From an uncultured Spirochaetales bacterium (GTDB lineage: Bacteria; Spirochaetota; Spirochaetia; Sphaerochaetales; Sphaerochaetaceae), in the NCBI GenBank assembly GCA_944393005.1, contig CALXYO010000013.1, positions 1 to 53,022 on the forward strand: a stretch of 53,022 bases of DNA, given 5' to 3'. Under the pieces are notes generated by a model, which saw only the letters and a program-made list of their open reading frames with translations, was not told the origin of the DNA and searched no databases. The number at the start of each line of letters is the position of its first letter. Positions within the stretch are counted from its first letter, which is position 1. This document shows positions 8,376-16,634 of the stretch, one piece after another. The position numbers were made by a program, and so were the translations under genes.

Positions 8376-8846
8376 TCATTCCTGGATGTCGGGGATACGT
8401 GTCTGGAAACTCTCCAGAAGATCTTCCTTTGTCATGCCTTCCCTGAGTATTACGAATATTGTGTCATCCCCTGCCAAGGAGCCGAGGATCTCGGGAAGGT
8501 TGAGGACGTCCAGTGCGAAACATACGCTGTTCGCGTGACCCGGACGTGTTTTTATCACGCCGAAATTTCCGGAAAACTCGATGGAGAGGATTCCCCTCCT
8601 TACATCCTGTATGTAGCTTTTCTCGCTTTCCGAGATCAGGTCGCTTTCGGGAAGTGCATAATAATAGCCTGACCACCCGTCGGATATCTTGCCGACTTTC
8701 AGCATCTTCAGATCCCTTGAGAGTGTGGCCTGCGTCACATTGAAGCCTTCCTCCCTGAGGAGATCGAGAAGTGTGTCCTGATTGTCGATGCGGTTGTTTT
8801 TAATCAGCTCTTTAACGACAGCAAGTCTGTTGTGTCTTTCTTTCAA
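8376..8846 (-). CDS. argR: Arginine repressor ArgR/AhrC
   Basis: ArgR is an arginine-responsive hexameric repressor/activator of arginine metabolism. The 156-residue product has the N-terminal winged helix (L-L-D-L-L-R-E-E-G-F-N-V-T-Q-A-T-L-S-R-D-L-K, with the S-R-D-L recognition helix) and the C-terminal oligomerisation/arginine-binding domain (V-I-K-T-R-P-G-H-A-N and L-A-G-D-D-T-I-F-V). I chose the TTG at 8844-8846: AAGGAG is exactly 6 bases upstream and the length fits the family. Another TTG at 8870 lies upstream of that ribosome-binding site. No arginine biosynthesis or deiminase genes are in the window, so its targets are elsewhere, plus probably itself. Confidence 0.93.
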   Translation of the reverse strand: MKERHNRLAVVKELIKNNRIDNQDTLLDLLREEGFNVTQATLSRDLKMLKVGKISDGWSGYYYALPESDLISESEKSYIQDVRRGILSIEFSGNFGVIKTRPGHANSVCFALDVLNLPEILGSLAGDDTIFVILREGMTKEDLLESFQTRIPDIQE

Positions 8847-8858
8847 ACCATTCTCCTT

Positions 8859-8912
8859 GTGAATATGCAATTCTTATGCAATAAATATACACCTTGGGCC
8901 GGATGGGCACAA
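8859..8912 (-). promoter_or_regulatory. argR promoter with ARG-box-like operator
   Basis: On the minus strand, TTGTGC (complement of 8907-8912), a 17-base spacer and TATATT (complement of 8884-8889) form a plausible sigma-70 promoter. Just downstream, around 8859-8877, the sequence TGTGAAT-(5)-ATTCTTA resembles the ARG box TNTGAATN4ATTCANA with one extra central base and a weak right half. It would lie at the start of the transcript, suggesting autoregulation. Confidence 0.4.
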
Positions 8913-8926
8913 GTGAAATCGGAAGA

Positions 8927-8956
8927 TTGACAAAAATCGTGAAGAAAAGAGAGAAT
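8927..8956 (+). promoter_or_regulatory. Candidate promoter for the lemA operon
   Basis: A perfect TTGACA at 8927-8932 is followed after 18 bases by GAGAAT at 8951-8956, a weak -10. It is divergent from the argR promoter and 20 bases before the lemA start. Confidence 0.35.
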
Positions 8957-8976
8957 TTTGAAAGAGGAAAGTGCTA

Positions 8977-9525
8977 ATGATTGTACTGATTGTCGTACTT
9001 GTTGTCCTGGCTGCCGCGGTGCTTTACGTACTGGGTACATATAATTCATTCATCAAGACCCGCAATAAGGCGGAGGAGGCCCTCAGCGCCCTGGATGCGC
9101 ATCTTAAACAGCGCTATGACCTGATCCCGAATCTTGTCGAGACAGTCAGGGGCTATGCAAAGCATGAGGAGGAGGCTCTCAGCCGTGTCATAAGCGCGCG
9201 CTCCTGTGCAATGTCGAGCAGCGGAGCCGACAGGAACAGGGCAGAGGACATGCTCTCTGGAACACTCAAGTCCCTTTTCGCACTCAGTGAGGCTTACCCG
9301 GATCTGAAAGCAAATGCCGGCTTCCTTGACCTTCAGGCACGTCTCAGCTCACTTGAGGATGACATACTCAATGCCCGCAAGTACTACAACGCAATTGCGC
9401 GTACGATGAACGACAAGGTAAGCATGTTCCCGTCAAATATCGTGGCATCCATCTTCGGCTTCAAGGCCCTTCAGTACATTGAGGTCGCAGATGAGGAAAA
9501 AGAAAGGCCAGAGGTTAAGTTTTGA
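8977..9525 (+). CDS. lemA: LemA family protein
   Basis: The 182-residue protein has a single N-terminal transmembrane helix followed by the LemA helical domain: Y-N-x-F-I-K-x-R-N-K-A-E-E-A-L-S-A-L-D-A-H-L-K-Q-R-Y-D-L-I-P-N-L-V-E-T-V-R-G-Y is the diagnostic segment, and N-A-R-K-Y-Y-N-A-I closes it. LemA proteins are membrane-anchored with the helical domain facing outwards, function unsettled. ATG 8977 follows GAGGAAA; a GTG two codons earlier is too close to that site. The next gene overlaps by 4 bases. LemA next to a DUF2207 protein is a recurrent bacterial pairing. Confidence 0.93.
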   Translation: MIVLIVVLVVLAAAVLYVLGTYNSFIKTRNKAEEALSALDAHLKQRYDLIPNLVETVRGYAKHEEEALSRVISARSCAMSSSGADRNRAEDMLSGTLKSLFALSEAYPDLKANAGFLDLQARLSSLEDDILNARKYYNAIARTMNDKVSMFPSNIVASIFGFKALQYIEVADEEKERPEVKF

Positions 9526-11330
9526 AAAGACTTGCGGCATTTCTCCTTCTCCTGCTTTTCATTTTCCCGCTTTCAGCTGACAGCACTCTTGATTTCGTGC
9601 ATGTCGGAATCGACATAACAGTCAGCGAGAGCAAGACGTATACCGTGGTCGAGAATCTCACAATAGACTACAGGGAACCTCATCACGGTTTCATCCGCGA
9701 CATTCCGCTTGACGGAGCCTCGCTTGAAATCATTGATGTGAGCGGGGACTATTCCGTACAGACGTCAGGAGGAATCACATCGATTGTCATAGGGAATGCC
9801 GATGAAACTGTTCAGGGCGTGAAGGATTACACCCTCAGCTACCGCATTGATCCCGGCTTTGACCGTTTTCCAGGATATGATGAATTCTGCATTGATCTTT
9901 TCTCGGCATATGATCAGAGTGTGAACAACATACAGTTCTCTGTCGCATTCCCATCGCAGATAGATCAGGATAAAGTCTGGGTGACGTATGGTCCGTACGG
10001 TTCCACCCGTCTTCTGGATTTCCAGTTTACGGACGGCCGCATAATAACAGGAACCCTTGACGAGCTTGGGGATGGGGAGACGATAACGATTGAGGCGGAG
10101 ATGGCTGACGGCTATTTCATCCGCAGCGACTATTCGCTGCCCGCCTTCATTGTGTCTCTGGTCATTTCTCTTGCACTGATCGGCCTTTATGTATTCCTTT
10201 ACATCCGTTTCGGCCGTGATGAGGAACCTGTCGTCAGCGTGCGTTTCTCTCCTCCAGACAATCTCTCTCCGCTTGATATAGGTTACCTGTTCGACTCAAA
10301 TGATGACACCAGAGACTACACCGCGATGATCTATTACTGGGCGGATCAGGGACTGCTGTCAATTGAGGAGAAGGAGGAAGATGAATTCATCCTTCACAAG
10401 AAAAAGGACATTGACGGTGACAGGGAAGCCTATGAGGTGAATCTTTTCAACGCACTCTTCAAAAGCGGCAGTGATGCGGATCTTTCCGGTTTGAATATTT
10501 TCCAGGACATACAGAGCAGTGTGCGTCCGCTGCTGAAGGCGAAATACTCAAAAGGGGAGAAGGCGCTCAGCGATGCGAAGTCCCAGAGAGTTCATAACAT
10601 CTGTTTCACCCTCACATTTGTCTACTGTCTTGCCATGGCATTCTCCGTGGCGGTGAATGACCGGAGCTTCGGCCTTTTCGCCTTCATTCTGATTGCATTC
10701 CAGTTCGTGTTCACATCTCTTGTGTTCTGGTCTCTCGGACGCAGGATACCAGGTGTGAAAACATACGTGTTTTCCTATATGATCATAGCGATAGTCACGC
10801 TTTTCTCGCTGTTCATACTGCAGGCTATCGCCACAAGTGCCGGCATCAGCACCGCATTCACAAGGATAATGGCCATCGTTGTCGCCATCTCGGTTTCCGT
10901 TCTCAGCGGGCTGTGTTCCGCCATGACAAAGAGGAGCGCATATGCACAGGAGGTGCTTGGCCAGATTCTCGGCTACCGCGACTTCCTTGAGAACGTCGAG
11001 ATTGACAAGCTCAGGACTCTCATCGATGGGAATCCGTCGTATTTCTATCATAATCTTTCATATGCGATAGTTCTTGATCTTGAGAAGGAATGGGCTGACA
11101 AGGCATCTGATCTCGTGAAGGAACCTGCAGTGTGGTACACGGGATACGGAAACCCTGTGCTTTCATCTTATTTCTACTATTCAATGTTCAATCGTATAAA
11201 CAACCGGTACCGGAGCTGTTTCGCACCTCCGGAATCCGCATACCGCAGCAGCGGCAGAGGGCCGGGACATCCGGGCTTCTCGTCTTTTGCCGGCGGCGGC
11301 AGCGGAGGCGGCGGAGCCCGCGGGTGGTAA
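9522..11330 (+). CDS. DUF2207 family membrane protein
   Basis: The 602-residue product begins at TTG 9522 (K-R-L-A-A-F-L-L-L-L-L-F after the initiator), overlapping the lemA stop as TTGA. It has a signal peptide of about 20 residues, an extracytoplasmic beta-rich DUF2207 domain (residues about 22-205; S-x-T-Y-T-V-V-E-N-L-T-I-D-Y and G-F-I-R-D-I-P), one transmembrane helix near residue 210, a soluble segment, then two or three membrane helices (about 360-440). The Ser/Gly-rich end (S-S-F-A-G-G-G-S-G-G-G-G-A) is typical of the family. Function is unknown; the constant partner LemA suggests a shared envelope role. Confidence 0.9.
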   Translation: MKRLAAFLLLLLFIFPLSADSTLDFVHVGIDITVSESKTYTVVENLTIDYREPHHGFIRDIPLDGASLEIIDVSGDYSVQTSGGITSIVIGNADETVQGVKDYTLSYRIDPGFDRFPGYDEFCIDLFSAYDQSVNNIQFSVAFPSQIDQDKVWVTYGPYGSTRLLDFQFTDGRIITGTLDELGDGETITIEAEMADGYFIRSDYSLPAFIVSLVISLALIGLYVFLYIRFGRDEEPVVSVRFSPPDNLSPLDIGYLFDSNDDTRDYTAMIYYWADQGLLSIEEKEEDEFILHKKKDIDGDREAYEVNLFNALFKSGSDADLSGLNIFQDIQSSVRPLLKAKYSKGEKALSDAKSQRVHNICFTLTFVYCLAMAFSVAVNDRSFGLFAFILIAFQFVFTSLVFWSLGRRIPGVKTYVFSYMIIAIVTLFSLFILQAIATSAGISTAFTRIMAIVVAISVSVLSGLCSAMTKRSAYAQEVLGQILGYRDFLENVEIDKLRTLIDGNPSYFYHNLSYAIVLDLEKEWADKASDLVKEPAVWYTGYGNPVLSSYFYYSMFNRINNRYRSCFAPPESAYRSSGRGPGHPGFSSFAGGGSGGGGARGW

Positions 11331-11342
11331 CAGGGGGAATTC

Positions 11343-11984
11343 TTGAATCAGAATATTCTGTCGCTTGTCTGTTCATATATCTTCATTGTTGCAGTCATAG
11401 CCGTTGCATTCATTCTTTTCCGTTTTGCGCATCTTTCCAAGGAAACGACGCGCAAGCTCATACACATAGGTGTGTCCAACTGGGTGTTCATACTCATCTA
11501 CGGTATCGACAGCCTGCCTTATGCGCTGACGGGTCCTGTGAGCTTCATGATAATAAATGCCGCTTTCGTCTATTCCGGTGCTGCGAAACTGCTGGGCATG
11601 GGAGACAGGAAAAGGGACAACGGCCTGATTTATTTCCCGTTCTCCCTTATAATCATGGTGCTTCTGTATTACAACGGCATGGTAGCTTCATATGATGTGA
11701 TAGCCGGTACGCTTGTCATGGGTTACGGCGACGGCCTTGCGGCTCTCATAGGCTCAAAGGCGGGACGTCACAAATACTCAGTGCTCAATGCAAGCAAAAG
11801 CTGGGAAGGCACTGCCGTCATGTTAGCCGTTTCGCTCATCGTTCTGGCCGTGTTCACTCCGTACCCATTCATGAAGGTGCTGGTCATCGCATGTGTCGCG
11901 ACTTTCTTCGAGGCTGTGACTCCGCTCGGACTTGACAACATAACGGTGCCTATTCTGACCACCATACTGGGGAGTCTCATATGA
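11343..11984 (+). CDS. Phytol/dolichol kinase-like CTP-dependent prenol kinase
   Basis: A 213-residue polytopic protein of the SEC59/VTE5/CTP-transferase-like group. Diagnostic features are R-K-L-I-H-I-G near residue 37, a central G-Y-G-D-G-L-A-A-L-I-G (about 128-138) and S-K-S-W-E-G-T (about 150-156), the acidic and Lys residues associated with CTP binding. The family phosphorylates prenol alcohols such as phytol, farnesol or dolichol. It starts with TTG (11343-11345) after GGGGGA and its stop overlaps the next ATG by 4 bases. The neighbouring DUF92 gene suggests a two-step route from prenol to prenyl diphosphate. The substrate here is inference, most plausibly farnesol or geranylgeraniol. 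Confidence 0.8.
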   Translation: MNQNILSLVCSYIFIVAVIAVAFILFRFAHLSKETTRKLIHIGVSNWVFILIYGIDSLPYALTGPVSFMIINAAFVYSGAAKLLGMGDRKRDNGLIYFPFSLIIMVLLYYNGMVASYDVIAGTLVMGYGDGLAALIGSKAGRHKYSVLNASKSWEGTAVMLAVSLIVLAVFTPYPFMKVLVIACVATFFEAVTPLGLDNITVPILTTILGSLI

Positions 11985-12814
11985 TGCGCTTTCTCGATGC
12001 CCGTTATTTCTCCCTTCCTTTTTCCCTGAGGCTTGTCATTGCGCTTGCCGTGGTGCTGGTCATCGGTTTCATCGCATACCGGAAGAGGCAGCTTAACCTT
12101 TCCGGTGTGATCGCCGCAGTGGTGATGGGGATGGCGGCAACCCTGATGGGCGGCTTCACTTCACTCAGCCTCTATCTTTTCTTCCTGATCAGCGCGGCTG
12201 TGATCGGAAAGCTTTCAGAAAGAATAAGGGGGCTGGAGAGGATCCACAAGAAAGGCGGAAGGAGGGATGCGGTGCAGGTTCTGGCCAACGGAGGAGCCGC
12301 GCTTGCCGCGATGCTGATCCATGCTTTTGACAGCAGCCCTCTGTATCTTGCCGTTTTCGCCGCATGTCTTGCGGAGGCCTGCTCCGATACCTGGGCAAGC
12401 GAGATAGGTGTCCTCTCAAAAAGCGAGCCTGTCTCGATCCTCACTTTCACAAAGGTTCCAAAAGGCCTTTCAGGGGGAGTGTCTCTCCTGGGCACCTGCA
12501 GTGCGATGCTCTCGTCGGTCCTGTACGGCATTTTCGCTTTTTCCTGCTATGATGGCATAGGCCTTTCCCTTGTGATGGTGGTGATCTTCTCATCCTTTGC
12601 AGGTGTGATGATCGACTCCGTGCTCGGGGCGACTGTGCAGGCTCATTTCTATGACGACAAGGAAGACATCATCACAGAGCACAGCAGGGACAGGGAAGGA
12701 AATGCGCTCAAGCTCGTGCGGGGTCTCCGCTTCATGGACAACGATATGGTGAACCTGACAAGCAACATCATCACATTCGTCCTTGCCTCGGCTCTCGGCT
12801 CTCTGATTGTCTGA
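11981..12814 (+). CDS. DUF92/TMEM19 family, putative prenyl-phosphate kinase (VTE6-like)
   Basis: A 277-residue integral membrane protein of the DUF92 family: G-R-R-D-A-V-Q-V-L-A-N-G-G (residues about 88-100), A-C-S-D-T-W-A-S-E-I-G (about 131-141), then D-N-D-M-V-N-L-T-S-N near the C terminus. These are the conserved family blocks. The plant and cyanobacterial homologue VTE6 phosphorylates phytyl-phosphate to phytyl-diphosphate. ATG 11981 overlaps the previous stop, so translation is probably coupled. A gene pair VTE5-like plus VTE6-like in a non-photosynthetic bacterium suggests general prenol salvage. Other roles cannot be excluded. Confidence 0.82.
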   Translation: MMRFLDARYFSLPFSLRLVIALAVVLVIGFIAYRKRQLNLSGVIAAVVMGMAATLMGGFTSLSLYLFFLISAAVIGKLSERIRGLERIHKKGGRRDAVQVLANGGAALAAMLIHAFDSSPLYLAVFAACLAEACSDTWASEIGVLSKSEPVSILTFTKVPKGLSGGVSLLGTCSAMLSSVLYGIFAFSCYDGIGLSLVMVVIFSSFAGVMIDSVLGATVQAHFYDDKEDIITEHSRDREGNALKLVRGLRFMDNDMVNLTSNIITFVLASALGSLIV

Positions 12815-12847
12815 GATCCCCGCAAAGCGGATGTGTGAAATTTTGTC

Positions 12848-12876
12848 TTGCCGAATGGGATAATAATCTGTATTTT
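12848..12876 (+). promoter_or_regulatory. Candidate groEL promoter
   Basis: TTGCCG (12848-12853), 17-base spacer, TATTTT (12871-12876). A small inverted repeat GTGC-AAAA-GCAC follows in the leader. No CIRCE element (TTAGCACTC-N9-GAGTGCTAA) is present. Confidence 0.4.
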
Positions 12877-12935
12877 ATCTTGTGGTGCAAAAGCACAGAG
12901 GAAATATAAATTTGTTAAGGAGAGAAGTATAAATT

Positions 12936-14570
12936 ATGGCAAAACAGCTTCAATTCAACGAAGAGGCAAGAAAATCTCTTGTAAATGGAGTGGAAAAGAT
13001 TTCAAAGGCAGTCATGACAACTCTTGGTCCCAAGGGCCGTCTCGTTCTTCTTGATAAGAAGTACGGTGCTCCCACAGTGACGAAGGACGGCGTTTCAGTC
13101 GCACGTGAGATCGAGCTTGAGGATCCGTTTGAGAACATGGGTGCACAGCTTCTCAAGGAAGTTGCATCAAAGACAAACGATGTGGCAGGTGACGGAACAA
13201 CAACAGCTACCGTACTTGCATGGGCAATCACAAAGGAAGGAATGAAGAGTGTCGCATCCGGCGTGAACCCGATGGGCATCAGAAGAGGTATTGACACAGC
13301 TGTCGCCGATGCTGTCGAAGAGATCAGAAAGCAGGCAAAGATGATTCAGGAGAAGGAAGAGATCGCACAGGTCGCATCCATTTCCGCAAACAACGACAGA
13401 GGCATCGGCGATGAGATCGCAAATGCAATGGACAAGGTCGGAAAGGATGGTGTCATCACAGTTGAGGAGTCAAAGACAATCGAAACCACTGTCGACTTCG
13501 TTGAAGGCATGCAGTTCGACCGCGGCTATCTCTCAGCATATTTCTGCAACAACAGAGACACCATGACATGTGTCATGGAGAATCCGTACATCCTCATCTA
13601 TGACAAGAAGATCAGCAACATGAAGGATCTCCTTCCGATTCTCGAGAAGATCGTACAGGCAGGAAAGGGTCTGCTCATCATCGCAGAGGATGTTGACGGT
13701 GAGGCTCTCACAACACTGGTTCTCAACTCGGTCAGGGGAACTCTCAACGTGGTTGCCGTGAAGGCCCCGGGCTTCGGTGACAGAAGAAAGGCAATGCTTG
13801 AGGATATCGCAATCCTCACAGGCGGTCAGGTCATCACAGAGGAACTCGGCATGAAGCTTGAGAATGCGGATATCTCAATGCTCGGCAGGGCAAAGAGCGT
13901 CAAGGTCGAGAAGGAGAACACCACAATCATCAGCGGTGCAGGTTCTTCAGACGCCATCAAGGACAGAATCGCCCAGATCAAGGGCCAGATTCAGGATTCC
14001 ACAAGCGATTATGACAGGGAGAAGCTCCAGGAGCGCCTTGCAAAGCTTGCCGGCGGTGTCGCTCTCATCAACGTGGGTGCCGCTACAGAGGTTGAGCTCA
14101 AGGAGAAGAAGCACCGTGTTGAGGATGCTCTTTCAGCAACACGTGCCGCTATTGAAGAAGGTGTCATCCCAGGTGGCGGTGTCGCTCTCGTACAGGCAGC
14201 AGTAGAGATGGACAAGAAGGATCTTTCCTCTCTCAGCGAAGATGAGAAGATCGGCTACAACATCGTAAAGAGAGCTCTTGAGGAGCCTATCAGACAGATT
14301 GCGGCAAACGCAGGTCTTGACGGTGCAGTCATCGCCGATCACTGCAAGAACGAGAAGAAGGGTGTGGGTTTCGATGCCAATGCAATGAAGTGGGTCAACA
14401 TGGTATCTTCCGGTATCATCGATCCTGCAAAGGTCACACGCTCCGCACTTCAGAATGCCGCAAGCATCGCAGCACTCATTCTCACAACAGAATGCGCAGT
14501 TACAGATATCCCTGCTCCCGAACCGGCAGCTCCTGCCGCAGGCGGTGCAGGCATGGGCGGCATGATGTAA
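12936..14570 (+). CDS. groL: Chaperonin GroEL (Hsp60)
   Basis: The 544-residue 60-kDa chaperonin folds proteins in an ATP-driven double ring with GroES. It has the nucleotide-binding motifs T-T-L-G-P-K-G-R (about 29-36) and G-D-G-T-T-T (about 86-91, with the catalytic Asp), the apical segment G-Y-L-S-A-Y-F, and the C-terminal G-G-M tail (G-A-G-M-G-G-M-M). ATG 12936 follows AAGGAG at a long spacing of 13 bases. No groES is adjacent, so the co-chaperonin must be encoded elsewhere. Codon use is strongly biased, as expected for high expression. A strong terminator follows. Confidence 0.99.
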   Translation: MAKQLQFNEEARKSLVNGVEKISKAVMTTLGPKGRLVLLDKKYGAPTVTKDGVSVAREIELEDPFENMGAQLLKEVASKTNDVAGDGTTTATVLAWAITKEGMKSVASGVNPMGIRRGIDTAVADAVEEIRKQAKMIQEKEEIAQVASISANNDRGIGDEIANAMDKVGKDGVITVEESKTIETTVDFVEGMQFDRGYLSAYFCNNRDTMTCVMENPYILIYDKKISNMKDLLPILEKIVQAGKGLLIIAEDVDGEALTTLVLNSVRGTLNVVAVKAPGFGDRRKAMLEDIAILTGGQVITEELGMKLENADISMLGRAKSVKVEKENTTIISGAGSSDAIKDRIAQIKGQIQDSTSDYDREKLQERLAKLAGGVALINVGAATEVELKEKKHRVEDALSATRAAIEEGVIPGGGVALVQAAVEMDKKDLSSLSEDEKIGYNIVKRALEEPIRQIAANAGLDGAVIADHCKNEKKGVGFDANAMKWVNMVSSGIIDPAKVTRSALQNAASIAALILTTECAVTDIPAPEPAAPAAGGAGMGGMM

Positions 14571-14594
14571 TTGAACATCATTGTTCCTTCACAG

Positions 14595-14621
14595 GCATCC
14601 CCCGCGCGGGGATGCTTTTTT
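14595..14621 (+). terminator. Rho-independent terminator after groEL
   Basis: Stem GCATCCCC / GGGGATGC followed by six T; a textbook intrinsic terminator 24 bases after the groEL stop. Confidence 0.95.
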
Positions 14622-14720
14622 GTCAGCTGAGGCATTGTCTGAAAACTGGCATTCATGAGATTAGGACATCCTGGTTGTGTTTTCCTGGAAAATTCAGTCT
14701 GCACTCTCCGTTTCAGATGA

Positions 14721-14733
14721 TATAATCAGCTCA
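14721..14733 (+). promoter_or_regulatory. Consensus -10 box placed for leaderless transcription
   Basis: A perfect TATAAT at 14721-14726 ends 6 bases before the ATG at 14733, so a normal start point (about 7 bases downstream) would coincide with the start codon. The -35 region is weak (TCTGCA at a 17-base distance) and no Shine-Dalgarno is present between the box and ATG. Confidence 0.5.
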
Positions 14734-16073
14734 TGAACAAACTTGAACTTCTGTCATACCCGCTTCCCGAGGCGGTGGAGAACATGCTGGCTGCCGGATG
14801 CGCTGCTGAAGCAGGGAAACTTATCGCAAAGTATCTTGAAAAGAAAGAGACTCCTGAGGTCATGAAAGCCCGTCTGCGGCTTGAGCTTGAGCTGATGAAG
14901 CGCAGGCTTTCTTATTACAAATATACCTATGAGGAAGCTGAAGCGCTCCTTTCATCCCGCTTTTCTCTCTACAGAAAGGGGATGCTTTCATCATTCATGG
15001 AGGAAGGCCTCCTGGACTGGGCCTTTGTGGATAATGAAATGAGGTTTGAGAAAAAGCTTCTGGATAATGCCGCAAAGCGCTGCGATGTGCTTTCTCAGCC
15101 TGATCCTGATACCGGAAGGGATCTTAAGAAAAGAGATGACTGCATAGCCCTCATTGAGGAGAAGGGCAGCCTCTGTGCTGAGATCAGTGCAAGGATAAGC
15201 ATGCGTATCTGTGATGAATCCCTGCGCGGACAGCATGTACATGTGAATCTGCCGCTTGCAAGGAAAATAGAGGGACGGCAGGATGATGTGAAAATCATTG
15301 ATGCATCTGACACTCTCATATCCGTTGATGATGACAGTGTGCCGATGAGGACTGCGGTTTTTGAAAAAGTGCTTGATGGAAATGATGAGTTTTCCCTCAC
15401 ATTCTCATACCGCATCAGCGAGAGTCTTCGCCGCTTTCCAGAGGAAGAATATGTTGCTGATGGAATGGATGAGTATCTGTGTGAGGAACTTCCCCACATC
15501 GCGTTCACGCCGTACCTGAAGGCACTTGCCGGAGAGATCACTGCCGGCTGCATGACAATGAGGGGGAAAGCTGAAGCCATCTATGACTGGATCACCTCTC
15601 ATGTCCGCTATTCCTTTGTCCGTCCTTATGCCCTTATAAGGGATATAAGCACGTATGCCGCAACATCCCTGAAGGGTGACTGCGGTATTCAGGCAATGCT
15701 TTTCATCACACTGTGCCGTATTTCAGGCATCCCCGCCGCATGGGAGTCCGGATGGTACGTGACTGATGAGGATATAGGAGGTCATGACTGGGCAAGGATA
15801 AACATTTCAGGAACATGGTTCCCTGTTGACTGTTCTTTCGGGGGAGGCGCATTCCGGCAGGGTAATGAGAAACGCCGCCGTCATTATTTCGGAAACCTCG
15901 ATACTCTGCGCATGATTGCCAATGAGAAGTGCTGCTGCACACTAACCGGCAAGAAGACCATAGGACGGGATCCCACCGACAACCAGACAGGCGAGGCTGA
16001 ATGTTCAGGACGCATCCTGTATGATGAGGCTGTCAGCCGTGTCGAGCTGGTGTCATACAGATTCCTGTCTTGA
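14733..16073 (+). CDS. Transglutaminase-like (papain-fold) domain protein
   Basis: The 446-residue protein has no signal peptide or membrane segment. The C-terminal third holds a transglutaminase-core domain with the triad in order: Cys317 in K-G-D-C-G-I-Q-A, His351 in G-G-H-D-W-A-R-I, Asp366 in F-P-V-D-C-S-F-G. Just before it lies A-E-A-I-Y-D-W-I-T-S-H-V-R-Y, the usual helix preceding such domains. The N-terminal ~270 residues are helical then beta-rich and unrecognised. Bacterial members act as proteases, amidases or peptide-modifying enzymes; the substrate here is unknown. It probably forms its own transcription unit between the groEL terminator and yajC. Confidence 0.85.
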   Translation: MNKLELLSYPLPEAVENMLAAGCAAEAGKLIAKYLEKKETPEVMKARLRLELELMKRRLSYYKYTYEEAEALLSSRFSLYRKGMLSSFMEEGLLDWAFVDNEMRFEKKLLDNAAKRCDVLSQPDPDTGRDLKKRDDCIALIEEKGSLCAEISARISMRICDESLRGQHVHVNLPLARKIEGRQDDVKIIDASDTLISVDDDSVPMRTAVFEKVLDGNDEFSLTFSYRISESLRRFPEEEYVADGMDEYLCEELPHIAFTPYLKALAGEITAGCMTMRGKAEAIYDWITSHVRYSFVRPYALIRDISTYAATSLKGDCGIQAMLFITLCRISGIPAAWESGWYVTDEDIGGHDWARINISGTWFPVDCSFGGGAFRQGNEKRRRHYFGNLDTLRMIANEKCCCTLTGKKTIGRDPTDNQTGEAECSGRILYDEAVSRVELVSYRFLS

Positions 16074-16147
16074 CCACAGAGCGGCAATAATGTTAATTTT
16101 TGCCTTGTTGTATTTAATTTTGAAAACAATAGTGAGGATATAAAACT

Positions 16148-16570
16148 ATGAATCAGACAGGATCAATGTGGACAACCGTCATAATGTTTGTCGCCATCAT
16201 CTTAATCTTCTACTTCCTGATCATCAGACCGCAGAAGAAGAGGGACAAGGAAACAAAGGCAATGCTGGATGCCATGAAGAAGGGTGACAAGGTCGTCACG
16301 ATCGGCGGTATCCACGGAACAGTTGTCACGGTAAAGGAACAGACGGTCGTCGTGAAGGTCGATGACAACACAAGAATCGAATTCACAAAGGGTGCCATCT
16401 CATCCGTGGTTAACAAGGACGGCGCAAAGGCCAACCCGAACAAGAAGAAGGCTGAGGAGAAGAAAGAGGAAAAGCCTGCCGTGGAAGAGAAGACTGAGGA
16501 GAAGGCGGAAGAAAAGTCTGCTGACAATACAGTTGAATTCAAGGTTCCTGAAAAGGAAGACAAAGAATAA
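16148..16570 (+). CDS. yajC: Preprotein translocase subunit YajC
   Basis: YajC is the small single-span partner of SecDF in protein export. The 140-residue product has the family core: a membrane helix (about 9-27) ending F-Y-F-L-I-I-R-P-Q-K-K-R, then M-K-K-G-D-K-V-V-T-I-G-G-I-H-G-T-V. The C-terminal ~45 residues are a Lys/Glu-rich low-complexity tail (K-K-K-A-E-E-K-K-E-E-K...), longer than in most YajC proteins. secD/secF, usually adjacent, are not here. GTGAGGA precedes the ATG. Confidence 0.95.
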   Translation: MNQTGSMWTTVIMFVAIILIFYFLIIRPQKKRDKETKAMLDAMKKGDKVVTIGGIHGTVVTVKEQTVVVKVDDNTRIEFTKGAISSVVNKDGAKANPNKKKAEEKKEEKPAVEEKTEEKAEEKSADNTVEFKVPEKEDKE

Positions 16571-16596
16571 TTGCGCTTTACACGCAGCTTCTGAGA

Positions 16597-16626
16597 GCCG
16601 TCTCATTGATGTGAGGCGGCTTTTTT
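16597..16626 (+). terminator. Rho-independent terminator after yajC, abutting ispH
   Basis: Stem GCCGTCTCA / TGAGGCGGC followed by TTTTTT at 16621-16626. Only 8 bases separate the T tract from the ispH ATG at 16635. Confidence 0.85.
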
Positions 16627-16634
16627 GCAATCAT

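Noticed and set aside
10548..11051. 167-residue minus-strand open frame inside the DUF2207 gene
   Set aside because: Antisense shadow with no ribosome-binding site and a Cys/His-rich random composition.
12815..12935. Possible CIRCE element before groEL
   Set aside because: No TTAGCACTC/GAGTGCTAA pair is present; only the short GTGC-AAAA-GCAC repeat.
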